Part shown: positions 24,288-33,992 of the stretch, in pieces
Layout: every line of letters begins with the position of its first letter
Numbering within the stretch: the first letter of the stretch is position 1
Source of the DNA: Cordilura impudica
Lineage: Eukaryota; Arthropoda; Insecta; Diptera; Scathophagidae
Assembly: GCA_963682025.1 (NCBI GenBank)
Contig: OY821521.1
Span: 116,777,604-116,841,603 of the forward strand
Direction: 5' to 3'
DNA length: 64,000 bases
The notes under the pieces: generated by a model
Database searches by the model: none
What the model was told of the DNA's origin: nothing
Seen by the model: only the letters and a program-made list of their open reading frames with translations
Program-made: the position numbers and the translations under genes

Positions 24288-25767
24288 TTATGACGAGGGA
24301 TATAATGGAACTAATTTAGTGATGGGTCTGGCAATTGTGCCTCTTTGGTTTATTACATCAGCGACCCTTACACGTTTATCCGAACCTAAGTAAACTTTAA
24401 CTATTCTGCCAAGGCGCCAATAATTTGGTGGAAGATTTTCATCCTTGATAACAACAAGAGAGTTTTCTTTCAAATTTTCTTCTGGCATCTGCCACTTAAT
24501 GCGTTTTTGAAGTTCCTTAAGGTACTCAGTTTTCCAGCGATAACAAATATGCTGGTGAACTAGCTTCATCCTCTGCCAGCGATTACGGATGGAAGGAGGT
24601 GGTTCATTGATTAGCGGATCTATCGGTGCTAAAATTGGAGAACCAACGAGAAAATGTCCTGGTGTCAAAGTGGAAAAATCTGATTGGTCATGGGACATAG
24701 GAGACAAAGGACGAGAATTAAGACAAGCTTCAATCCTGGATAGCAAAGTCGAAAACTTTTCCAATGTATATTTAAAACAACCAGAGACCTTTCGAAAGTG
24801 GGATTTAAAACTTTTTACTCCAGCCTCCCATAATCCACCCATATGGGGAGCACCTGGAGGAATAAAATGGCAAATGATATTTTGATGAGCGTAACTAGCG
24901 CTTACAGCTTGATGCGAAGTTTGGAGGAACTCTTTAGCAAGAATTTTTGACGCGCCAACGAACGTTGTACCATTATCAGAGTGGAGATGAAGAGAACATC
25001 CACGACGAGATACCGAACGATTGGCTTTAGTCGAAAAACATACAAAGACACACACGTAACCTTTGGTAATTCGACAAGCTCGGCCAGTATAACTCATTAT
25101 GTCAAATGGTCCGGCAAAGTCTAGGCCCGTATGCGTGAAGGGGCGGGAAATTTCAGACCTCTCAGGAGGTAAAACAGCCATTAGTTAGTTTTGACGCCTT
25201 TTTTGTATAAAATGCAAGGCTTGCATTTATTAATTGAGGCTTTTATTAAGTTTTTACTTTTGGAATCCAATATTGTGATCGAACAATTCGAAGGAAAAGT
25301 TGATTTCCACCATGTAAACTAATATCATGAAGAAATCGGATTAGGAGCCGGGAATATTGGGAATCATAATGAAGTATAATTGGGTGTTTTTCAGAATAGG
25401 ATAGCCATGGCGAGAATTCGAGCCTACCACATGAACGAGAAATACCTTTATGATCTAAAAATGGATTAAAATTAAGAATATTGCTTGAAGAAGCTATCGA
25501 CTGTTTGGAGGACAGTGCTTTATATTCATTTGGATAATAAGCCTTTTGAGCTGTGGATATAAGCCAACCACGACCCACTGTTATTTCCGAACTTGTAATG
25601 TCATGAGATTTTTTGGCAAAGTTAGAACGGTATTTAGGATGTGTGTAGAAGAAAAACCTGTATACATAAGCGATTACTCGCATTGCCCTTCAAAAGGAAT
25701 TGTTTGTTAAGATAACTGTGCATTAGCACATTTTTAAGAAATGAGAAGAGATTACTTCATTCACCCA
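24288..25767 (-). pseudogene. BEL/Pao integrase, unit 3
   Basis: The 297-codon frame 24288-25181 has the D, D, E residues and the complete C-terminal domain. The zinc region 25246-25683 is separated by a stop near 25185-25240, as in the other units, so that interruption predates the duplications. Upstream of 25683 the sequence is scrambled by small indels (TTGTTTGTTAAG). Confidence 0.82.
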
Positions 25768-27498
25768 TTTTTAAAGGCGAATATGATGGATTAATCAAAA
25801 ATATGGTAATTTGGATCATATGTTTAAAGTTTCCACTCCTGCATTTTCCCCTACTCCTTAACACTATTATTTTCTCACCACGCGGTTATTAAACCTGAAA
25901 GCACAACTACGAAGGTTCGCGTAGTTTTTAATGCTTCATCGCGGTCTTCCAATGGGTTAAGTCTGAATGATATACTTCATATAGGTCCGGTTTTACAAAC
26001 TGATTTAACTCTTCTTATTCTAAAGTGGCGTATTTCCGATATGTGTTCAATGCTGACATGCAAAAGATGTATCGTCAGATATTAGTTGCTCCAGAACACA
26101 CTCCTTTTCAGAGAATTTTATTCCGACAAGACCCAAGTGAGGTTATCCAGGACTTTCAACTGGAAACAGTTATGTTCGGGGTTGATGTATTAGCTGGAGC
26201 TCATTCCATTCAAGATGCTTTGGCGGCCAAAAATCAGCTTATTCATGCTCTAAACTCAGCCGGATTTTCACTACGGAAGTGGACAGCGAACTCCAAGGAT
26301 GTCTTAGCTGATATACCCTCTGAGCCCTTACTGAATGAACATTTTTTGGATTTCGAGCATAGCAGTTCAGCAAAAACACTTGGCATCTGGTGCAACGCAA
26401 GTACAGATTCCTTCTATTTTGCAGCAAACCAATTTTCGGAATCATCGAACTATACAAAACGTGAAGTTTTCCCCAAGTTTTCCTGCTGGCTGGTTGTCAC
26501 CTGCGTTGTTCTGGCGAAGATATTAATGCAACAAATATGGATTGAACGTACCGACTGGGATGATATCCTCTCTCCCACGTCTCTTTCGCAGTGGAAAACT
26601 TTCCAATCGGATTATTCATTTATTAATGATATCCACATTCCTCGATGGATCGATTTTACTAAAACCGCTGAAATCCAATTCCAAGGATTCTGCGATGAAT
26701 CCGAAAAAGCATACGCAGCAGTCTTATATGTTCGAATAGTGAACGGTAGTTCTATAAAAACCCACTTGGTGTCTTCTAAAACCAAAGTAGCTCCAGTAAG
26801 AACTTTGTCTATTCCAAGATTAGAGCTTTGTGGTGCTGTCCTTCTTGCAGAAATGATTGATAGTCTTCTTCCGCGATTAGAGGTAGAAAAATATTAAATT
26901 TTTTGTTGGACTGACTCCACCATTGTTCTTTCGTGGCTAGCTAAACCCCCATGTTCATGGTTAACCTTTGTCGCAAATAGGGTTTCCAAAATTATCCAGA
27001 TAATTGATCCAAGACACTGGTACCATGTTTCTTCCGAAAATAATCCGGCGGATTTGGCAAGTCGAGGGCTTTTTCCGCAAGATATAGATAATGAGCTTTG
27101 GTGGTATGGACCAAAATGGCTTAAAGAGAATAGTATTTTTAATAAAAATTCCGAGCCGCGTATTATAGAAGAAACATATTTGGAAAGAAAAACGTTCCAA
27201 TAGGTCATCAAGTTTTTTAAAGTAGTCAAAGTTATCATCAACAGTTTTCCTTTCCAAATATGCTTCATCGCGGACTTCCAATGCGTTAAGTCTGAATGAT
27301 ATACTTCATTTAGGTCCGGTTTTACAAACTGATTTAACTCTTCTTATTCTAAAGTTTTTTCCGATATGTGTTCAATGCTGACATACAAAAGATGTACCGT
27401 CAGATATTAGTTGATCCAGAACACACTCCTTTTCAGAAAATTTTATTCCGACAAGACCCAAGTGAGGTTAGCCAGGACTTTGAACTGAAAACAGTTAC
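25768..27498 (+). pseudogene. BEL/Pao RT-RNase H plus repeated RT start, unit 4, catalytic loop deleted
   Basis: The frame 26025-26897 (290 codons) runs from IQKMYRQ-like sequence (here MQKMYRQ) to RNase H. It is open only because about 170 bases were lost at 26180-26185: FG is joined to DVLAGAHS, removing VNCGPYLAI through the first part of YVDD. The RT could not be active. RNase H has an early TAA at 26895-26897, then continues to about 27200. The repeated RT start (about 27267-27498) runs into the G4 LTR. Confidence 0.82.
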
Positions 27499-27654
27499 TG
27501 TAATGTATTGAAACACTTGAAGTTTGTTTAACAACTAACTTTTATTGATATTGTAAATAACTAGAAGGCTATGAGATTAACGTGAGAAAAGCTTAATCCT
27601 AAGATAATGTTAATTACAGAGTTGGAGATGCGCTTATGCAAATAATATATAACA
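27499..27654 (-). repeat. 3' LTR of G4 (156 bp)
   Basis: TG...CA ends are intact. It follows GAACTGAAAACAGTTAC of the BEL RT. The polypurine tract complement CGCCTCCACTT comes next. Confidence 0.85.
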
Positions 27655-27902
27655 CGCCTCCACTTAAATTTGTTCATTAGTATTTATCAAATTGTTTTAA
27701 ATTTTTATAAACATTAATTAACTTTATATACGTATACGATTACTGTATTAAAATATATACTCATATATTTATAATTATTGATTATAAATTTTTTTTACAT
27801 AAATTCATAGCATATATTTATTACTTCGATTCTATAAGAATTCTGTTCAGATTTGAAATTCATAAATTATACAATAGTTTATAAAAATAGTTCCTTTTTT
27901 TT

Positions 27903-29150
27903 TCATTGTTTATATATTTTCCTTTCCTTGGGTCTTAAAACCCTTGTGCATATATTTTTGTTTTGTCTTTCCTGAATTTCATCTGACAAGTTTTTATTAA
28001 TATCTGAATTTATAACCTCAGTTTCTATATCAATTTCTGAATTTGGTTTATGTACATTTTTGTTCTTTAATTCTACGGAATTATTATTTTGTGACTGTTC
28101 AACTGATGCACTTGTATTTTTATTTGAACATGATGGTGGCTCTGGCAACATGAAATCATCATTAACGTTTTGATTTTCCGTCGGACCTGCCCTAATCTGA
28201 TCAGTATGTCTCTTTATAATTCTACCTTTCGAAAGAATGCATTGATATGAACGTGGACCCGTTTTATCACTAATAATGGCCGGGGCCCATGACTCCTTGT
28301 TTACATTTGTATAATCTCTAATAAAAACATTTTGATCCTTCCTAAAATTGACTAACCTCTTACCCTTATAATTAGAAACGCTTTTCATCTGCTTCTCTAA
28401 TATCCTATTTTCAATGAGAGGAGGTTTAATTAGATCAAATCGTGTTCTAATTGATCTTCCAATAAAAACCTTAGTTGGGCTTTCATCCGTTGAGCTGTGT
28501 TTCATATTACGATAGTCCATTAAAAATCGGTTTAAAATCACATCAATATTCTCGTCTTTACCAGAATCTAAATTCGCATAAATGGATTTTTTTAATGTCT
28601 TGACAAAATTCTCCGCCTGGCCGTTTGTTGCTGGATGTCCAGGAACAGTCAATATATGTCTGATACCATTTTTTAAAATAAAATCCTTAAATTTGCCTGA
28701 GACAAACTGTCTACCGTTATCACTTACAATCGTATAAGGAATACCGAAACGGCAAAAAATTTCTCTTAATTTCATTATTACAAAATTGGAAGTGATATCC
28801 TTTGTCTTAAAAACTTCTACCCATTTTGAATATGAGTCTATAATTATAAAAAAATGATAATTCCTGATGGGACCCGCAAAGTCTATGTGAATCCGTTGCC
28901 ACACAGAGCTTGTAGGACTCCATGGTATGAGCACACTCTTTTCCGGACTAGCAATGAGTTTCTGACACGAAATACAGGATTTGACCAAATTTTCAGTATC
29001 ATCAAGCTTGGGCCACCAGACAAATGACCTGGCTAGCGCTTTGGTCTTAACTATGCCCAAGTGAGATTCATGCAATAGCCGCAGTATTGATTTCCTTAAT
29101 TTTTCCGATACTATAACTCTATAGCCCCATAATACACAGTCATGATCCAC
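27903..29150 (-). pseudogene. G4 integrase, 415-codon open frame
   Basis: This is the most complete G integrase. It has the zinc module (HESHLG, CISCQ), IHIDFAGP, SDNGRQF and NGQAENF, and the basic C-terminal region ending RKIYKQ. It is cut off from RNase H by one missing base near 29208 and a 25-base deletion at 29312, where TTCTG joins TCGGTGTC. G5 carries the same two lesions. Confidence 0.85.
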
Positions 29151-29453
29151 GGTTAGCTCAATATCCTTACTTATAAATGTCTTAAACTCTTCACCTTTTA
29201 ATTCCCAATTCTACCCATTCGAACAAATTCACATACCTTAGATAGAATAGGATCACGCCGAGTTTCACGGGCTATGTCTCTAAAGTCTAGGTTCAAAATA
29301 TTCTCCTTCTGTCGGTGTCATTGACGCCATTTATCCTCAGTTGAGGCATTCGCGATAAATAGTCGGCTTCATTCGATTGACCCTTAACAAATTCTATTAA
29401 ATAATTAAATCCCGAAAGAATAAATGCCCACCTTTGAACACGTGCGGCTGCCA

Positions 29454-31150
29454 TTAATGGCAAGCCCTTATATTCGGCAATATTGAAGTCAATGATTTAT
29501 GATCAGTTCTTAATGTAAAGAAATTTCCAATTAAATATTGTTTTAATTTCGTTACACAGAAAATAATAGCCAGTGCTTCTTTTTCATGTGTACTGTACTT
29601 TTGTTCGGCTTTAGATAAAGCCCTTGATATAAATGGTACTGGTTTAAATATGTTGTTAGGAAATTTATGAGATAGTATGCCAGCTATGGCATAATCTGAA
29701 GCGTCTGTTGTAAGAAAAATTGGTAACTTTGGGTTGAAGTGTACTAAAACGTTATCCGAAATAATTTCCTTCTTTATCGTATCATACGCTATTTGACAAC
29801 TTTCAGACCACTCAAATTTAACATTTTTTTGTAACAAATGATATAAAGGTGTCATAATTTTTGCAAAATTATTAACAAATTTTGCGTAATAATTCGCCAT
29901 GCCTAAAAATGCACCTAATTCCGACACATTATTGAGAACTGGAGCACCCAACACCGAACTCATTCTTTCTTCGTTCTTTCTAAGACCAAATTTGTCAATG
30001 GTAAAACCTAAGTATGAAATTTCGTTTTTAAAAAATTCACACTTTAATAAATTAAGCGTAAGTCCAGCCTGCAATAATTTATTCAACACTGATTTCAGAT
30101 TCTGAATATGTTCCGTTAAATTTTCACCTGATACCGTAATATCATCCTGATATACAACTACAAATGTTATGCCCTGCAATAAATTTGCCATCGTCTTTTG
30201 AAATATCGAAGCTGCAGGTTCAATGCCAAAAGGCAAACGTTTCATCTTCAAGGTGCCAATGTGGGTTGACCATGTACATAGAAGCTGTGATTCATCTTCA
30301 AGAATAAGCTGGTTATATGCGTTAGACAAGTCTAGTTTCGAAAAATGTTGACACCCTTGAAGTGAAGCAACTATCTCGTCTATTAAAGGAAGGGGATACT
30401 TAAAATCGTTTAAATATTTGTTTATAGTGACTTTATAGTCACCACAAATTCGAATGTCACCATTCGGCTTTAAAATTGGAACAAGAGGTGTACCCCACTC
30501 CGAATGATCCACCCGTTCCAAAACATCATTCGCAATTAATTCCCTTAGGTTATCCTCAATTTTACTTTTCCAAGCTAATGGCACTGGACGCGGTTTACAA
30601 AAGATAGGTTTTGCATCCTTGTCCATGGCCAGAGAAATTTTCCCAAATTTATAACTTCCAAGGCCACTACTAAAAACTTCATGAAATTCGTGCTTTATCT
30701 GCTCAGTCAAAATGGAATACTGACCAGAACTGATAGAGTTCACCTGAACAAGTTCGAAACCAAATGATCTTAAAAAATTTCTACCAAATAAAGTACTTCT
30801 ATTATCATCTGTCACTACAAGTCTGATTTTTCTCACCTTACCATTATATTCAACTTCTTCATCATATTCTCCTAACGCCTTAACTTTGTTTCCATTATAG
30901 TAAACATACGGATCAGTATAAGATTTGAGACTTACTTTTTTATTTAATCTGTTAACAAATGATTTCGTTACCAATGTGCAAGGAGCACCAGAATCGCACG
31001 CCACATCAATTGGAATACCATCTATTTTAATTGAAACTTTGTAGAGTTCAGTTGAATTGCCACTATCTTTTAAATTATTTATGCTATAAAGTTATCATAA
31101 TCTACACTATTTGAATCTGATACATAATTAACTACTTTTACTTTTCCTCT
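29454..31150 (-). pseudogene. G4 protease-RT-RNase H, catalytic box intact
   Basis: The 516-codon frame 29454-31004 carries CDSGAP, FSKLDLSNAYNQL, the intact box YQDD (aspartates at 30142-30147), LTTDASDYAIAG and RTDHKSL. RNase H ends early at 29454 in a frame change (ILPNIRACH) shared with G5 and G6. Upstream, about 15 bases lost near 31087 shift the protease leader out of frame. Confidence 0.85.
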
Positions 31151-31481
31151 ACATACAGATGCCAAATGACCAATTTTGCCACAGACATGACATTTGCTCT
31201 CTTTAAATCGGCATTCATTTGATTTATGGTTTTGCCAACCAAAGTGAAAACAGGCCTTAAATTATGTAGTTTGGTCAGCTGCTGCTTGTTGTTTCTTCTT
31301 ACTACCATAGTCATAGTTATTTTGTCTGTTGTTTTTATTGTTGTTGTGCTGAAAGTTATTGTTGTTGATTTTTTTTTATATATGCTTTAATATAAGCAAC
31401 TTGTACATCATTGTTTGATTTTGTTGACAACTTCATCTCCATTATTAGAGCTTTTTGTAATGCTGCTTCCATGGTTAATTT

Positions 31482-31970
31482 CTAGTCTTCTTCGCAAAGT
31501 CTCTCAAATATTTTGTTGTTAATTCCCATAATGAAGCGATCTAACACGAATGAATTTAAATTTTCACCCAATTTAGATGCAAGTGCTAGCTTTTTTACTC
31601 TTGCATGCCAATCTGTTACAGATTCATCGTCAGCTTGCACTGCTGTGTGAAAGCTTTTACGCTCACGAAAAACTATCGTTGGTGGGGTGTAGTGCTCTTT
31701 GAGTAATTTTCAAAGTTCTTTGTATGTTCTTGAGACTGGTGTGGCTGGGCTGCATAAATTATGCAAAGTTTCGTATGCTGTAGCTCCAATGGATTTTAAG
31801 AGAGTTGCCTTTTTGGCATTCTCTTCAGTACAATTAATTTCCGTAAAATGAATATCGAGTTTTTCTTTCCATAAAATCCATGATTCATTTCGTGGACAAA
31901 ATTGAGGAATATTTTTTGGATGGTATATTGTAACTGTACCATTATGTGCGTTTTTTTCACCTTCAGGCAT
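31482..31970 (-). pseudogene. G4 gag with true N-terminus
   Basis: The ATG at 31968-31970 begins MPEGEKNAHNG, and the frame includes FCPRNESWILWKEKL, a normal Ty3 gag start. A TGA at 31710-31712 (G5 has TGC) cuts it after 86 codons. The frame then runs to the shared TAG at 31482-31484. Confidence 0.8.
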
Positions 31971-32078
31971 TAGGCATATTTTATGCGTTGAACACGTTAA
32001 TTTTTTTTTTTTTTGTTATTTAAAGACAATATCTTTAATTTATTAAACAGTTTGTTTTATTATATTCTTTTATATGTA

Positions 32079-32382
32079 AGTTAACAATAGTTAAGAATTT
32101 ATACTTTTATATTTCTGTTTATTTTGTTTTTGTATTATTTTGTTTATTTAACGCAATATGACACTTCTTTAGCTGTAGACTAAAATATTTTAAGTTATGT
32201 GCTTACGTTGCTACTCGTGTCAGTGTAAGCTAAAAGAAATATAAGAATAAAATAGTCAGTTAATTTACAGAACTCAAACAAGCCACTAGGCTTTTATCTT
32301 TATTTTTTATACTTTATACAAAGTGACCAAAAGGCACTTATTTTATGAATTTTTATATGTGCAAAAGGCATTTAAACTAACT
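32079..32382 (+). repeat. Errantivirus 5' LTR
   Basis: It is 304 bp with the terminal inverted repeat AGTTA/TAACT. A candidate arthropod initiator TCAGT sits at 32220-32224 and a polyadenylation signal AATAAA at 32246-32251. The last T overlaps the start of the PBS. Confidence 0.93.
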
Positions 32383-32395
32383 GGCGCCCAACTGG
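32382..32395 (+). promoter_or_regulatory. Primer binding site
   Basis: TGGCGCCCAACTGG directly follows (and shares one base with) the LTR. The core TGGCGCCCAAC is consistent with priming by the 3' end of a lysine tRNA, as in gypsy. The tRNA assignment comes from family knowledge and was not checked against a tRNA from this genome. Confidence 0.75.
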
Positions 32396-32405
32396 ATGAT
32401 TTGGA

Positions 32406-32665
32406 GATAACAATTATCAAAGTTTCAACTAAGTAACTCATCAACAAACAACGGAGAACCAACAATTATATCAATAATAAATTGATAAACAATAATCAAG
32501 TAATCAGTTCATCAACTCAACAGCAAACAACGGGTGATAACAATTATCAAAGTTTCAACTAAGCAACTCACCAACAAACAACGGAGAACCAACAATTATA
32601 CCAATAATCAATTGATCAATAATAATCAAGCAATCAGTTCATCAACTCGACAGCAAACAACGGGG
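32406..32665 (+). repeat. 130-bp direct repeat in the errantivirus leader (two copies)
   Basis: GATAACAATTATC starts at 32406 and again at 32536, and the 130-base units differ at only a few positions. A third, decayed start (AATAACAATC) follows at about 32667. They lie between PBS and gag, where gypsy keeps its insulator, but no Su(Hw)-like TGCATA core is visible. The role is unknown. Confidence 0.85.
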
Positions 32666-32712
32666 GAAATAACAATCATTAATTATTATATCAGGATGAA
32701 TATGAAAATATT

Positions 32713-32718
32713 GTAAGT
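32713..32718 (+). promoter_or_regulatory. Predicted 5' splice site for env mRNA
   Basis: GTAAGT matches the donor consensus. It lies 41 bases before the gag ATG. Just upstream, the ATG at 32696 opens a frame of five codons plus two bases up to the donor; in unspliced RNA that frame ends at once at TAA 32714-32716. The phase fits the acceptor at 37093 (see env). Confidence 0.65.
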
Positions 32719-32753
32719 AGAGCCATCATTTTTAACAAGTGCAGTGAATTTTT

Positions 32754-33992
32754 ATGAACGAATTAAATAACTTACTTAGTGCGTTAAAACTTGACAATAT
32801 GACTACGACGACCCTTGACATTCAAGCACTCATTAACACCGCCGTGAGAGCGGCAGTCGATGCGCAAAAAGTCGAGTATGACCGGAAAATTTCTGATTTG
32901 ACAAAAAAGTTTAATGAATTTCAACCTCTTAAACCACCGGTTTTGGAGAAATATGAAGAAATAAGAATTGTACCTGGTATTATTTGTGATGAATCACTCG
33001 AAGTGGTGAAATCACTACCCGAATTTAGTGGGAGTATGGAACAGTATGTGTCTTGGCGGCAGGCGGCACATACTGCGTATAAAGTTTTCGATAGATATAC
33101 TACTTCCTCGAAGCACTACCAGGCCGTCGCCATAATTAGAAACAAAATTAGAGGTTCGGCAGACGCCGTTTTGGCCTCATTTGACACTGTACTAAACTTC
33201 AAAGCTATCATAGCAAGACTGGATTTTACATACGCGGACAAACGTCCCATTTACTTAATAGAACAGGAGTTGAGCACCCTGAGACAGGGTGAACTTTCTG
33301 TAATAGAATTCTTTGACTCTATTGAGAAGAAATTGTCTCTATTGACTAATAAAACGACAATGACATATGACAGAGACATGGCACAAGTCTTCAATGAAAA
33401 ATATAGAATGGATGCTCTAAGGACATTCATTTCTGGTTTAAAAAAGCCACTTTGCGATATTTTGTTCGCATCACAACCGAAAGATTTACCGACCGCCTTG
33501 GCTCTGGCACAGGAAGTCGAATCAAACCATGAAAGATACATTTTTGCAACCTCCTTTGCAACAAAAACAGCCTTTCGTACTCAAAACGGTCCAAATACTA
33601 GAAATTTGCTTTTTCCCAAGGATCAATCGAACGGGAATAAGTCATTGGAGAAAAATCCATATTTCATAAAAACTTCAAGTCATCCAAAACAACCCCATTT
33701 TGGTAAAAACCAAACCCACAGCTCAAACCAAAACCATGTAGAACCAATGGAAGTCGGCCCTACATCGTCCAAGTTCAGACAGAATACTAATTATAGACAT
33801 TCCCGGGATAATCAGAAGAGGCAAGCTGGATCAGACAGACAGACAGGACAGAAAATGCAGAGAATAAATCAAGTGTCCGTAGAATCAGAAACGGAAAATT
33901 ATTGTGACCTCTCAGAGGGTGCAACTCTGGATATAGAATACGACGTCGACTATATTAATTTTTTAGGGGAGAATCGCAGCTACCATTCATAG
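32754..33992 (+). CDS. gag: Errantivirus Gag
   Basis: This 412-codon ORF encodes the structural protein of the particle. The ATG at 32754 (TTTTTATGAACG) is the first in frame after the leader. The N-terminal third is capsid-like, with SLPEFSGSMEQYVSWRQAA and DALRTFISGL as in gypsy-type Gag. The C-terminal third is rich in N, Q, H and R (SSHPKQPHFGK, RQAGSDRQTGQK). There is no CCHC knuckle, which is normal for this group. The frame overlaps pol and ends at TAG 33990-33992. Confidence 0.9.
   Translation: MNELNNLLSALKLDNMTTTTLDIQALINTAVRAAVDAQKVEYDRKISDLTKKFNEFQPLKPPVLEKYEEIRIVPGIICDESLEVVKSLPEFSGSMEQYVSWRQAAHTAYKVFDRYTTSSKHYQAVAIIRNKIRGSADAVLASFDTVLNFKAIIARLDFTYADKRPIYLIEQELSTLRQGELSVIEFFDSIEKKLSLLTNKTTMTYDRDMAQVFNEKYRMDALRTFISGLKKPLCDILFASQPKDLPTALALAQEVESNHERYIFATSFATKTAFRTQNGPNTRNLLFPKDQSNGNKSLEKNPYFIKTSSHPKQPHFGKNQTHSSNQNHVEPMEVGPTSSKFRQNTNYRHSRDNQKRQAGSDRQTGQKMQRINQVSVESETENYCDLSEGATLDIEYDVDYINFLGENRSYHS
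33959..33965 (+). promoter_or_regulatory. -1 ribosomal frameshift heptamer (gag-pol)
   Basis: T TTT TTA lies in the gag frame (codons AAT TTT TTA GGG), 27 bases before the gag stop. The pol frame is -1 to gag and opens at exactly this point, because its previous stop TAA is at 33956-33958. No downstream stem or pseudoknot could be scored by eye. Confidence 0.75.

Noticed and set aside
1..31000. Array read as a bacterial repeat system or CRISPR
   Set aside because: Repeat units are about 9 kb with retrotransposon coding. There are no short direct repeats with spacers, and the host signals are animal.
32406..32753. gypsy-style Su(Hw) insulator in the errantivirus leader
   Set aside because: The repeats are there, but I see no TGCATA-type cores in them, so I do not call an insulator.
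32754..33992. Gag truncated because it lacks a CCHC zinc knuckle
   Set aside because: gypsy-type Gag normally lacks the knuckle, and the frame is complete and ends just past the slippery site.
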